Source: Vibrio chagasii | GTDB lineage: Bacteria > Pseudomonadota > Gammaproteobacteria > Enterobacterales > Vibrionaceae | Assembly (NCBI RefSeq): GCF_024347355.1 | Contig: NZ_AP025466.1 | Span: 1,488,001-1,552,000, forward strand | DNA length: 64,000 nucleotides | Reading direction: 5' to 3' | In this document: positions 1 through 8,816 of the stretch, in pieces | How positions within the stretch are numbered: the first letter of the stretch is position 1 | Layout: the number at the start of each line of letters is the position of its first letter | Translations under genes and position numbers: made by a program | The notes under the pieces: generated by a model | What the model saw: the letters and a program-made list of their open reading frames with translations, nothing else | Told to the model about the DNA's origin: nothing | Database searches by the model: none

Positions 1-1292
1 ATGTGGGCTTGGAGTATCTTCCAACTAATACTTGGTTTGAGGAACTAGATACCAAGATTTATTGGCGTGACATGACAAACGAAGATACCACCAACCGGTT
101 GATGTCTCGAACCAATAATAACGTTTCTGAATTACGCAGAACGATTGATTTTCGTGGTTTCACCGATCAGCTTCTTGGTGCTAGCGCCGACTTCATTAGT
201 GCGTTTCAACATAAAAACATGAGCCATACACTGTCTTATGGCATGAGTATGGAAACAAATCTTCATGAGCGTCCAAGCCAATCTTCTGTTTTAGATTGGA
301 ATGGGTTGTCGCTCAATGCTGACGTTCCTTTTGCACCAGCACGTTCGTACAACTTTGCTGCATTTGTTCGTGATGCGATAGAAATTGATCATTGGACAGT
401 GACGGCGGGCGCCCGTTTTGATGTGAACCAGATGAAACCCGAATCTCAAAACTCGATCAGTGGTTACGAGTTGAAAGAGCAAACCTCGAGCGAGTTATCT
501 CCGAGTTTGTCTGTGAGCTATCAGCTAACGGAATCATTGAATACTTACCTTTCTTATAATCACGGCTTTAGAGCGCCCGGTTACGACAAAATCTATGGCT
601 ACCAGAATCATGATTTCGTTCCAATTACTCCGTTTGTGATTGTGCCAAATATGGATCTTGAGGCGGAAGCAAGTGATTCGTTTGAACTAGGCAGCAAGTT
701 TGATAATGGACAGACACAGCTATACACCGCTGTCTTTTATCAGAAGTTCGATAATTTTATCGACGTCAAACAAATTACTTTTACTCCAGATCCAAACACA
801 GGCAACTACTACAAGCAGTACCAAAATGTAAGTGGAGTCGAGACATATGGCATTGAGGCTTCAATTGCCCATCGTTTGAATGATGTGTGGAGTGTTAGTA
901 CCAAAGTCGGTTTTGTTGATGGGGAAGATGATGAAGGCGAAAAAGTTCGCACATTAACACCTTGGGAAGGTAATGCTGAAATCACTTACGACGATAATGC
1001 CTTCTCTGCTTATGCGCAGGTTAATTGGGCACAGGCGATGGATGAGGTACCTCAATGTGAAGATGACTTAGGGATGGTGACTGACTGCGCGACTACCTCT
1101 GGCTGGGCGAGTGTCGACTTGGGGGTTAGCTATGCTTGGAACTTTGGCTTAGATGTCAGCGCCAATGTGGTGAACCTATTCGACAAAGAATACATTCGAT
1201 ATCAAGACGTAGCGGGTATAGCAGATAGCAATAAAATTTATTCTACAGAGCCTGGTCGTTACTTCACCGTTAATGCCAAGTATGAGTTTTAA
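1..1292 (+). CDS. TonB-dependent outer-membrane receptor, haemoglobin/transferrin type (3' part)
   Basis: This is the C-terminal part, about 430 residues, of a TonB-dependent receptor; the start lies before the window. The visible protein is all beta-barrel: alternating aromatic strands, the FRAPGYDKIYG segment and the LEAEASDSFELG strand pair typical of the haemoglobin/transferrin/lactoferrin receptor family, a VVNLFDKEYIRYQ last-but-one strand, and a C-terminal phenylalanine (YEF) as needed for outer-membrane assembly. The plug domain and TonB box are not visible, so the ligand cannot be read. Members of this family take up haem or iron from host proteins, or related ligands, using TonB energy. 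A protease gene starts 9 bases after the stop, so the two are probably co-transcribed. Confidence 0.88.
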   Translation, partial: VGLEYLPTNTWFEELDTKIYWRDMTNEDTTNRLMSRTNNNVSELRRTIDFRGFTDQLLGASADFISAFQHKNMSHTLSYGMSMETNLHERPSQSSVLDWNGLSLNADVPFAPARSYNFAAFVRDAIEIDHWTVTAGARFDVNQMKPESQNSISGYELKEQTSSELSPSLSVSYQLTESLNTYLSYNHGFRAPGYDKIYGYQNHDFVPITPFVIVPNMDLEAEASDSFELGSKFDNGQTQLYTAVFYQKFDNFIDVKQITFTPDPNTGNYYKQYQNVSGVETYGIEASIAHRLNDVWSVSTKVGFVDGEDDEGEKVRTLTPWEGNAEITYDDNAFSAYAQVNWAQAMDEVPQCEDDLGMVTDCATTSGWASVDLGVSYAWNFGLDVSANVVNLFDKEYIRYQDVAGIADSNKIYSTEPGRYFTVNAKYEF

Positions 1293-1301
1293 GGGGGACA
1301 T

Positions 1302-3629
1302 ATGAAAAAGAGTTCTCTTTACCTTGCGTTGTGTTTCGTTTCAGCAATAAGCAACGCTGCTGAGTGGGATTACCCAATTAATGATGCTGTTGTTACAACG
1401 CAACAGGAAGCGAAAGCTTATTTAGAACAAGCTTACCCAGATGTTGGTGTACTTAGATTTCGCTATGAAACGCACTCTAAATTGGGGAATCACTACAACT
1501 TCGATGTGTTGATTGGAGGAGAGTATCAACAACAGAAAACCGTCGTGTTATCGACCAATCTTGATGACCAGGTTTCACGAGTATTTAGAAGTCTGGAAAA
1601 TACTGTGCTGCTCAACGGAGCACCAACAACGGCTGCTGAATTGGAAGTCCCTCGCCTGTTAGAGGCTGAGAGAGCACCTAGCTTGAGCAGTGGACAGGTT
1701 GTTTCAACGCAGGTGAATGTCTTTAGCCCTGATCTAAGAACCATGGACCGTGCTGCGCCACCAGAGAGGTTGTTAACCGATGTCAATCAGTATCCAAACG
1801 CCCCACATTACGTGCAAGCTGATGTGGATGTTTTGGACCATGGTGATGGTATCTATCTTACGAACTCTCGCGTATCGCAGGTCGATGCAACGGCTTTGTA
1901 TTCTATTGACCCTGATTCAGGTGCTGCAATTAACCGTGACACATCAAATTTTCTTAGCGCAGAAGGCATAACAAAGTTTGCTGACTTGAATGAGTTACAA
2001 AGCATAGATTGGCAAGATACGCGCTTTCCACAGCTGATGGCTTTTGCTCATTTAGACCAGTCTTTACGCTACATCAGTAACTTGGGTTTTGATCTATTTG
2101 ATGCGCCTTTAGAGTTTGATGGCAGAGGCTTATCTGCTGACAACTCGACCTATTACTATGGTCCTAAAGCGACGTTATTTGGCATTGGTGGTGGCTCTCC
2201 TGATGCTCTCGATGGTGATGTAATCCTGCACGAACTTGGGCATGGCATTCACTACCACATAGTAAAAGATTGGGCTTATGGCCATACAGGTGCAATTGGT
2301 GAAGGGTTTGGAGATTACTGGGCTGGGAGCTTTAGTTTTCGTAGTCAATATCAAGATGCACAAACGCGAGGTCAAGAATTCGAAATTGATACCGTCTTCA
2401 ATTGGGATGGTTATTTTGGTGTAAGAAACACCACTCGCAGTTTATGGAACCAAAGAGCACGCTACTTTAGGCAAGCTGAGTACCGTCCTCATGAAAGTGT
2501 CGCTGGTGAGTTGGGTGATGAACTATGGTCAACACCACTCTTCCAGGCTTTAAAAGCGTCTGTTGAGCAGTATGGTGAAGTGGCATTTGAAGAGTTTGAC
2601 TCAATTGTCTTGGAGTCGATGTATGGGGTAGGTCGAGGGCTGAAAATGCATGATTTGGCTGAGAGCACCTTGTTTGTCGCTCAGCAAATGTATCCAAACC
2701 GGGACTATGCCGAAATACTAAAGCACAAATTTGACGTACATGGGCTAGCGATTGAGCCATTTGAGGTCGAGGTAGCGAACCGCTATGTTGATCCAAGTAA
2801 GCCATTAGCAATTGAGCTTTATCCAACGCTCAGAACCGCTCAAGTTGATGGTCAAATCAATATATCCAAGTTGAAACAACCGTTCGTTAGCGATCCTGTT
2901 AACCAGTTATCTATTGAAGCTGCACTTCCTTCGGGAGAAGTTTGTGGTTCAGCAGTGACAATGAATACGAGCATTGACTATCGATACAGTGACACGCTGA
3001 AATCAAAAAATTGGCAGCAAGAATCGACATTGATTTATGGCTTGCCTGTTTTGGCATCTGATATCAAAGAAGTAAGTAGCTATCTTCCTGATAGTCGGCT
3101 TAGCTCTACAAACCAGCCTATTGTCGGTTTTAAAACGTTCAACTTCAGCCTTAATGGAACTGCCGAATTGGCTGATGACAGCTTTGGTCTGTATTTAAAT
3201 ATCGATCACCCGCGTTTGAGTGACCTGGTCGTGACTTTAATTTCCCCAAGGGGGACTCGGGTGGACCTACTGAACCATAAATCCACTCGATTTGCTGGCT
3301 TCGACGGTTATTTCACACTTAAACATGACCCTGTTCTTGATCCTTTCAAGGGAGAGCCAATTAACGGCTCTTGGCGTTTGGAAATCGCCGATTACGTGAA
3401 TGGTGAAACAGGACATTTAAATAAGTGGGGCTTGGGCACTATTTCGAAATACGAATGTGGCGAGGCTGCGACTTCACCTAAAGAACCGCCGGTTGCCACT
3501 GGTTCTTCGGGCGGTTCCGTTTCACCGGTATTGATTCTATTTATGTCTTTGCTCTCATTGGGCAGGTCATTTGCTACGCGTTACTTGTCTTCGACGACAA
3601 GGCTCTTTAAAAACAAAACAAGAAGATAA
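1302..3629 (+). CDS. Secreted zinc metalloprotease with P-domain and GlyGly-CTERM-like tail
   Basis: 775-residue exported protease. A signal peptide occupies about residues 1-20. The zinc site is HELGH at about residues 310-314, and about 20 residues later a GEGFGDYW motif supplies the third ligand glutamate, as in the M36 fungalysin and related gluzincin families. Residues around 605-715 resemble a proprotein-convertase P (Homo B) domain, ending in a GSWRLEIAD-type strand. The C-terminus has a small Gly/Ser patch, a hydrophobic helix and basic residues, resembling a GlyGly-CTERM sorting signal, although the basic tail is longer than usual. The ATG follows a GGGGAC ribosome-binding site. It lies between a TonB receptor and two DUF1566 genes, which suggests it cuts a host or environmental protein at the cell surface. 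The protease class is clear; the substrate is unknown. Confidence 0.85.
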   Translation: MKKSSLYLALCFVSAISNAAEWDYPINDAVVTTQQEAKAYLEQAYPDVGVLRFRYETHSKLGNHYNFDVLIGGEYQQQKTVVLSTNLDDQVSRVFRSLENTVLLNGAPTTAAELEVPRLLEAERAPSLSSGQVVSTQVNVFSPDLRTMDRAAPPERLLTDVNQYPNAPHYVQADVDVLDHGDGIYLTNSRVSQVDATALYSIDPDSGAAINRDTSNFLSAEGITKFADLNELQSIDWQDTRFPQLMAFAHLDQSLRYISNLGFDLFDAPLEFDGRGLSADNSTYYYGPKATLFGIGGGSPDALDGDVILHELGHGIHYHIVKDWAYGHTGAIGEGFGDYWAGSFSFRSQYQDAQTRGQEFEIDTVFNWDGYFGVRNTTRSLWNQRARYFRQAEYRPHESVAGELGDELWSTPLFQALKASVEQYGEVAFEEFDSIVLESMYGVGRGLKMHDLAESTLFVAQQMYPNRDYAEILKHKFDVHGLAIEPFEVEVANRYVDPSKPLAIELYPTLRTAQVDGQINISKLKQPFVSDPVNQLSIEAALPSGEVCGSAVTMNTSIDYRYSDTLKSKNWQQESTLIYGLPVLASDIKEVSSYLPDSRLSSTNQPIVGFKTFNFSLNGTAELADDSFGLYLNIDHPRLSDLVVTLISPRGTRVDLLNHKSTRFAGFDGYFTLKHDPVLDPFKGEPINGSWRLEIADYVNGETGHLNKWGLGTISKYECGEAATSPKEPPVATGSSGGSVSPVLILFMSLLSLGRSFATRYLSSTTRLFKNKTRR

Positions 3630-3633
3630 CTCT

Positions 3634-5121
3634 ATGAAACCTCAATTGACAATTTTGGCCATTTCTTTGGCTCTTGCTGGCTGTGGTGGCTCGGGCGGTT
3701 CTGATACCCCGACATCCGCGTCCTCAGCACCAACTTATACAGTGTCAGGTGCAATTACAGCACAAAATATCGATTTGCAAAGTAAGGTTTGTGCGGACAT
3801 AAACCAAAACTACATGTGTGATAGTAGTGAGCCAAGTTCGACAGCTAACGCGAATGGCGAGTTTAGTATCACTAGCATTAAGAAGTCGATTTTATCAGTT
3901 CCTCTATTAGCTCAAGTTGATACTGGGATTGCAGCGAATAGCGCCAGTGGCTCTGCCTCATCTTATGCTTATATAGCAGCTCCTGGTCTTCAAAAAACTA
4001 CGGGCAACGAAATCAATGGTATTAGCTCACTGTTAGCTGGTTATGTTGCAGATGGGTTGACGGTTGCTGAGGCTAATAACAAGTTAAAAGCGCAGCTCGC
4101 GAAAAGCGGCATCACTATCTCTGGTGATATTCAAGACGACCTGTCTGCGTCTGAACTAGCGAGCTTGGAGCAAAATATTGTCTCGACGATTAAAGCGTTC
4201 AAGCATTCGAACCGCGCGTTCATGCTGGCACAGTTGAGTTCTAAATTTGATAAGAGTGCAGCCGATTATGTTAGTGGAGTGCTTTCCAATGATGAAGTTG
4301 CGGCATTTGCTGACTTCCTAGAAGGTGAACTAAAAGCTGCAACGGCATTGAATGACACTGGCGTGGTTCGTTATTTCTCAGACATTGATGACACACAAGA
4401 TGTGGTAGAAGTGCAGAGTTCCTTTCCTGGGCAAGACGCTGAGTATGGCTTTGATAAAACCGAGTTAAACACTAATACAGGCAATGGTTTTCAGTTCGCT
4501 AAGCTAGATTCTAATGGGCAGGTATTAAGTGATGATGCAACGCAATGGTCTTGTGTTTTGGACCAACGTAGCGGCTTGATCTGGGAGTCAAAAACAGACG
4601 ATGAAAACTCACTTCAATACAAAGATCGACAGTTCGCATTGGAACTACCAGGAGTGGTAACGCCTTATGATCAGGATGTGGATTTAGCGACATGTAAAAC
4701 AAAAGGTGATGCGGTATGTACCACGCAAGATTACGTTGATCATATCAATGCACTGAACTTATGCGGTAAATCTGACTGGCGTTTACCGACGTTCCATGAG
4801 TTTTACAATTTGCTCGACTTCGGTGAGACCGAAAAGAATGCCGACGGTAAAGTTTACGGCCTAACTTACAAATACTTCCCTCATCAGAGTATTGGTGGCC
4901 AATATACAGAGATCGGTTCTGTTTGGAATCAATCTATTATTTTTAACCAATACAGCAATACGACGGTAGATGGGGGCTTTTATTACAATGAGATAGGTAC
5001 ATTGGGTGATGATCGAGGCTACATAAGTGCATTAGAGATCTACTCTGGTGATGTGGATTCATCAGATAACTACGATTCTTATCAATTCCCTGCTCGTTTA
5101 GTTTCACTACAAGGTAAATAG
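3634..5121 (+). CDS. DUF1566 (Lcl C-terminal domain) lipoprotein
   Basis: 495-residue lipoprotein. I place the start at the ATG 4 bases after the protease stop, preceded by AAGAAG. This gives a signal peptide ending in the lipobox LAGC (cysteine at about residue 18) followed by a Gly/Ser linker. The middle (about residues 30-260) is Ser/Ala-rich and helical with no family I recognise. The C-terminal part (about 300-495) is a DUF1566/Lcl-C domain, recognised from GLIWESK, the LNLCGKSDWRLPTFHEF signature and paired cysteines. In Legionella Lcl this domain binds glycosaminoglycans; whether it does so here is unknown. The next gene, 2 bases on, carries the same domain. Confidence 0.8.
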   Translation: MKPQLTILAISLALAGCGGSGGSDTPTSASSAPTYTVSGAITAQNIDLQSKVCADINQNYMCDSSEPSSTANANGEFSITSIKKSILSVPLLAQVDTGIAANSASGSASSYAYIAAPGLQKTTGNEINGISSLLAGYVADGLTVAEANNKLKAQLAKSGITISGDIQDDLSASELASLEQNIVSTIKAFKHSNRAFMLAQLSSKFDKSAADYVSGVLSNDEVAAFADFLEGELKAATALNDTGVVRYFSDIDDTQDVVEVQSSFPGQDAEYGFDKTELNTNTGNGFQFAKLDSNGQVLSDDATQWSCVLDQRSGLIWESKTDDENSLQYKDRQFALELPGVVTPYDQDVDLATCKTKGDAVCTTQDYVDHINALNLCGKSDWRLPTFHEFYNLLDFGETEKNADGKVYGLTYKYFPHQSIGGQYTEIGSVWNQSIIFNQYSNTTVDGGFYYNEIGTLGDDRGYISALEIYSGDVDSSDNYDSYQFPARLVSLQGK

Positions 5122-5123
5122 AA

Positions 5124-5681
5124 ATGAAAAATGTACTTACCATCGCTTTAATCGGCCTATTTTCTGTGGGTGCTATGGCACAAGAGTGCAGCCTAGACAT
5201 TGAGAAATCGGCACCAAGTACACGTTACATTGCGAACGATAATGGAACCTTTAGTGACGAGCTGACAGGATTAACTTGGATGCGTTGTCAACTAGGTAAA
5301 ACATGGGATCCGAAGGCACTAGAATGTAGTGGAAAGGTAGAAACCTACCACTGGCAGAGTGCGCTTGCTATGGTTGAATCAATCAATGATGAAAGTGGTA
5401 GCCATGCTCTCCATCGTTTCGGTGGCCAAAAAGAGTGGCGTATGCCAAACATCAAAGAGCTGGTGTCTTTAAAAGAAGTGGCGTGCCATTCTCCGGCAAT
5501 GAGCACTAAGGTATTCGGTGATACGTTTAATTTTGAGACGGGTAATTTAGCGGCTTATGTATGGAGCTCCACTCCTGCTGGTAATGGACAGAGTGTGATG
5601 ACGCTTGATTCCATTAATGGTGAGGTTTATCAGTACAACGCTGCACAATATAAATTTAGCGTTTTGTTGGTTGCCGAGTGA
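5124..5681 (+). CDS. DUF1566 (Lcl C-terminal domain) exported protein
   Basis: 185-residue exported protein made of a signal peptide (cut after AMA, about residue 19) and one DUF1566 domain. Signature parts are GLTWMRC, the YHWQSALAMVESIN helix, the GGQKEWRMPNIKEL motif and YVWSST; three cysteines probably form disulfides. There is no lipobox cysteine, so it is likely periplasmic, secreted, or bound to its lipoprotein neighbour. The start is 2 bases after the stop of the longer DUF1566 gene, so translation is probably coupled. It ends the cluster that begins with the TonB receptor, and a strong terminator follows. Confidence 0.8.
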   Translation: MKNVLTIALIGLFSVGAMAQECSLDIEKSAPSTRYIANDNGTFSDELTGLTWMRCQLGKTWDPKALECSGKVETYHWQSALAMVESINDESGSHALHRFGGQKEWRMPNIKELVSLKEVACHSPAMSTKVFGDTFNFETGNLAAYVWSSTPAGNGQSVMTLDSINGEVYQYNAAQYKFSVLLVAE

Positions 5682-5705
5682 TCGAACTCTTATTGTGTAA
5701 ATAAC

Positions 5706-5733
5706 AAAGGCCGTGGTTTTCCACGGCCTTTTT
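5706..5733 (+). terminator. Rho-independent terminator after the receptor/protease cluster
   Basis: AAAGGCCGTGG and CCACGGCCTTT form a perfect stem with a TTTT loop, followed by a T run. The A run on the other side means it could also end the chemoreceptor gene arriving on the minus strand. Confidence 0.9.
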
Positions 5734-5770
5734 AGTTTTGAACGATATGTTTTACTTCCAGTCTTAAACC

Positions 5771-7414
5771 TTACACCTTGAAGTAACCCAACTGCTGTTT
5801 CTGTTGCTCTGCAAGGTTCGATAGCTCATGGCTTGCAGCAGCAGCTTGAGTAATCCCGGTTACGTTCTGGCTTACTAAGCTGTAGATGTTGGAGATATTG
5901 CGGTTGATGTCTGACGTCACTTGGCTTTGTTCTTCCGCTGCCGAGGCTACCTGAGTGTTAATTTCCGTCATGTCCGTTACTGAGTTGGCAATACCAGAAA
6001 GAGCCTCGCTTACTTCAGCTGCAAGTGTTTGGTTGTGCTCTAGCATCGCCAGTGAGCTGCTCATGCTCTCGTTCGCATTGCCAGATTGAACCTGCAAACC
6101 TTCGATAATGGTTTGTATCTCTTTGGTTGAGTCTTGAGTACGTGCCGCTAGCATTCGAACCTCATCGGCAACCACAGCGAAACCACGACCACTTTCTCCA
6201 GCACGCGCCGCTTCAATAGCTGCATTCAGCGCAAGTAGGTTGGTCTGTTCAGAGATGCTTTGAATCACCTCAATCACTTTGCCTATCTGTTCTGAGTGCT
6301 CTTTCAGTGTTCCCACAACATTCGCTGCTTCACTAAGCTGAATAGCCATTTGCTCATTGGCTTTGTTGCTTTCGTTAAACAAACTCATGCTGTGCGTTGC
6401 CATTTCGTCGGCTTGCTTAGATGCCGAATCTGCTTGAACTGCATTTTCGTTAACGTGAGAAGCTGTGCTCTCCAATTGATTTACTGCAGAAGCAACTTGC
6501 TCAACTTCTTGCTTCTCTTGATCTGAGTTCACGCTTGATTGCGTCATTACTGCAGCCAGCTCTGTGGATGCAGAAGCGACTTCAATACTGATTCGAGAAA
6601 GTGAACTTACGGTGTCACGCAGTTGGTCTACCGATTGGTTTACGTCTTTTGCTAAGCGAGAGATTTCGTTGTCGCCGTACTCTTCTGCTTTTACTAGCAA
6701 GTTACCATTTGCGACTTCGCGCATAGTTGCCTGAATATTGCTTATTGGTTTAACAATGATGCTTGCGAGTACCCAACTGATGCCTAGTGCGACTGAAAGG
6801 ATAACTAGCACTGCTACCGTCGCCGTATCAAGTGTATTGGTATGTTGCTGACCATTGATGTCCACTTCTTTCGTTGCAAGTAAGTTGAGCTTTTTAGATA
6901 GGGTATTGATGGCTTGTACCATCTCGTTGCCAGCATGACGGTATTGGTCAATGGCCACTTGGTAACGTGCATCGAAGTCAGAAGACAGAGCTGAATTACC
7001 ATGTTTTGCCTTTAATAGAGGAAGCATTGTTGTACGAGAAAAGTCGACATAATGATTCATCGCCTTACTCATCGCTGCTACTTCGTCTTGCATCCCCGGC
7101 ACAGTGTTTAAGGAGTTCAGTAGACGAGTGTTCAGGTCGCGCTTTTCATTAAGAGTTTGAACCAAGGGTTTCACATCATCTGCATTGAACAAGCTGTAGA
7201 TCGCTTTGATGCGCATACCGTAGCTGTTGTCGACGATTTCGCTGAGTTCTTCTTTATGTAGTATCAACTGGTCTGTTGCGATAGATACCTCTTTAAAGGC
7301 ATTTTCTAGTTTGTCACCACCGATAATAACCCCCGTAAAAAGCAATAAGACGGAAAAGAGTACAGGAATTAGTATTTGTATTTTTATAGATAAGCCACTG
7401 AGAAGTTGGCGCAT
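5771..7414 (-). CDS. Methyl-accepting chemotaxis protein
   Basis: 547-residue chemoreceptor. I start at the methionine before [10 protein letters not shown], because AAAGAGGGAC lies just upstream; a start 13 codons earlier lacks such a site. Order of parts: first membrane helix (about residues 12-33), helical periplasmic sensor (about 35-185) without a clear Cache fold, second membrane helix (about 195-217), HAMP domain (about 218-270), then the cytoplasmic signalling coiled coil. The hairpin tip that contacts CheA/CheW is intact ([19 protein letters not shown], then [12 protein letters not shown]). No CheR-binding pentapeptide is visible at the C-terminus. The ligand cannot be told. The gene is divergent from pstS, but the gap is long and carries phosphate-type sites nearer to pstS. 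Confidence 0.93.
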   Translation of the reverse strand: MRQLLSGLSIKIQILIPVLFSVLLLFTGVIIGGDKLENAFKEVSIATDQLILHKEELSEIVDNSYGMRIKAIYSLFNADDVKPLVQTLNEKRDLNTRLLNSLNTVPGMQDEVAAMSKAMNHYVDFSRTTMLPLLKAKHGNSALSSDFDARYQVAIDQYRHAGNEMVQAINTLSKKLNLLATKEVDINGQQHTNTLDTATVAVLVILSVALGISWVLASIIVKPISNIQATMREVANGNLLVKAEEYGDNEISRLAKDVNQSVDQLRDTVSSLSRISIEVASASTELAAVMTQSSVNSDQEKQEVEQVASAVNQLESTASHVNENAVQADSASKQADEMATHSMSLFNESNKANEQMAIQLSEAANVVGTLKEHSEQIGKVIEVIQSISEQTNLLALNAAIEAARAGESGRGFAVVADEVRMLAARTQDSTKEIQTIIEGLQVQSGNANESMSSSLAMLEHNQTLAAEVSEALSGIANSVTDMTEINTQVASAAEEQSQVTSDINRNISNIYSLVSQNVTGITQAAAASHELSNLAEQQKQQLGYFKV

Positions 7415-7624
7415 GTAATGTCCCTCTTTGAATAAATAAATGAGCAGAAGCAATTGTTATTATTGTTATTAGTGGGTGATTCTAACTTCTGAGAATGACA
7501 ATTCAATCAGTAATAGATTCAATTTGGATATATGTGATAGGTATTTGATAGGTAATGATTATTAATCGTTCAATTAAGCCTCTTGACCTTTATAAAGGTA
7601 AGGCTAATAAGAGGAGATCTAGAC

Positions 7625-7657
7625 ATGTTCTACGTAACGAACAGCAGTGATGGTTAA
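7625..7657 (+). CDS. Possible leader peptide, 10 codons
   Basis: An ATG opens a frame of ten codons (MFYVTNSSDG, then TAA). The reason for listing it is the unusually good ribosome-binding site, AAGAGGAG, about 8 bases upstream. A TTGACC / TAATAA pair and a CCTTTATAAAGG palindrome lie just before it, but the hexamer next to the ribosome-binding site is too close to be an ordinary -10 for this frame. It could be a leader peptide, a tiny protein or chance. Confidence 0.22.
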   Translation: MFYVTNSSDG

Positions 7658-7768
7658 TTGCGCAGGTTGTTTTAATTTGGTTGGAATAAATACTTAGTGC
7701 TTATAGAACAAGGTAATGTATTACTTTGAATGCATCTAATAAGGAGAGAACAAGAAAATAAATTGCAG

Positions 7769-7819
7769 TTGTCATATAGGCTTCAATTTAGTGAAACACA
7801 ACTGTCACATTCGGATTCT
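7769..7819 (+). promoter_or_regulatory. Pho-box-like sites upstream of pstS
   Basis: Two stretches, TTGTCATATAGGCTTCAA (7769-7786) and CTGTCACATTCGGATTCT (7802-7819), each begin with a good match to the CTGTCAT half of the PhoB box, with a weaker second half 11 bases on. They lie 64-114 bases before the pstS start, where PhoB would activate. The pst operon is the classical PhoB target; binding here is inferred. Confidence 0.5.
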
Positions 7820-7882
7820 AAAGTGGGCACCGTTCAAGCAAACACAACATTACGGCAATAACGCCACTAAAGGAAATTTGTG

Positions 7883-8704
7883 ATGAAAAAGACAGTTATC
7901 GGTGCAATCGCACTTCTAGGCGCTCTAACAGTGAATACAGCTTCAGCTAAAGAAACTATCTCTGTAGTTGGCTCTAACAGTGCTTCTCCACTGGTTGAAG
8001 TTTTTGCAGAAACCTACATGAATAAAGGCGAACCAGTGTTCATCGAAATTCAAGCACCAGGTTCTTCTGCAGGCATCAAAGCAGCAAAAAATGGAAGTGC
8101 TGACCTAGGTATCTCTTCTCGTGACCTTAAAGAAGAAGAGAAATCTGCTGACCTGAAAGAGCTAGTTATCGCTCGTGACGGTATCGCAGTTGTTGTAAAC
8201 CCAAATAACGAAGTATCTGCTCTGACTGCTGAGCAAATCACTTCAATCTACAAAGGCGACATCACTAACTGGAAAGATGTTGGTGGTGCAGACAAGCCAA
8301 TCGTAGCAATCACTCGTGATACTGCATCTGGTACACGTGGTGCATTCGAAGACATCATGAAGCTTAAGAAGAAGATCGGCGATAAGAAAGTATCGGCTAT
8401 CTCTCAACGTGCACAAGTTGCTAACGGTAACGGCGCACTTAAAGTTTCTGTAGCAAGCAACCCATACGCAATCGGCTTTATCTCTCTAGGTACAGTTGAC
8501 GAATCTGTTCAAGCTCTAACTATCGACGGCGCTGAAGCGACTGTAGATAACGTTAAGAACGGTTCTTACAAAGTTGCTCGTCCTTTCCTAGTACTTTACA
8601 AGTCTGGCGCTCCAACAGCTGAAACTCAACAGTTCCTAGACTGGATGGTTGCAGGCGAAGCTCAAGCTATCGCTGGTAAGAAAGGCTACATCACAGTTAA
8701 CTAA
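7883..8704 (+). CDS. pstS: Phosphate ABC transporter, periplasmic substrate-binding protein
   Basis: 273-residue periplasmic phosphate-binding protein. A GTG sits one codon before the chosen ATG; AAAGGA is better spaced for the ATG. Signal peptide residues 1-22 end in ASA. The mature start SVVGSNSASPLVE and the later TRDTASGTRGAFED segment form the phosphate-binding loops of the PstS family. The length matches the short PstS form of Vibrio. It delivers phosphate to the PstC/PstA channel. An intrinsic terminator lies between pstS and pstC, so partial termination probably yields more binding protein than membrane parts. Pho-box-like sites lie upstream. Confidence 0.95.
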   Translation: MKKTVIGAIALLGALTVNTASAKETISVVGSNSASPLVEVFAETYMNKGEPVFIEIQAPGSSAGIKAAKNGSADLGISSRDLKEEEKSADLKELVIARDGIAVVVNPNNEVSALTAEQITSIYKGDITNWKDVGGADKPIVAITRDTASGTRGAFEDIMKLKKKIGDKKVSAISQRAQVANGNGALKVSVASNPYAIGFISLGTVDESVQALTIDGAEATVDNVKNGSYKVARPFLVLYKSGAPTAETQQFLDWMVAGEAQAIAGKKGYITVN

Positions 8705-8730
8705 TCTTAACTGACTCACTTTAAATTATT

Positions 8731-8762
8731 GCTCAGCCTGACTTTAGGCTGAGCCTTTTCTT
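8731..8762 (+). terminator. Attenuating terminator between pstS and pstC
   Basis: GCTCAGCCT and AGGCTGAGC form a 9-bp perfect stem with a 6-base loop, followed by CTTTTCTTT. Its place after the first gene suggests it trims read-through into pstCAB. Confidence 0.8.
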
Positions 8763-8816
8763 TCAACTTTGGTTATTTCGAGCTCTTTTTGAGCCACAAA
8801 GTTTGAGATTTTATAT

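Larger units (their letters stand above)
7415..7882. other. Intergenic region between chemoreceptor and pstS
   Basis: About 470 bases without a long gene. It holds the pstS control region near its right end and a possible ten-codon reading frame with a strong ribosome-binding site in the middle. The rest is AT-rich and I see nothing further. Confidence 0.6.

Noticed and set aside
2467..2826. 119-codon minus-strand frame
   Set aside because: Lies inside the metalloprotease gene, antisense to well-supported coding sequence.
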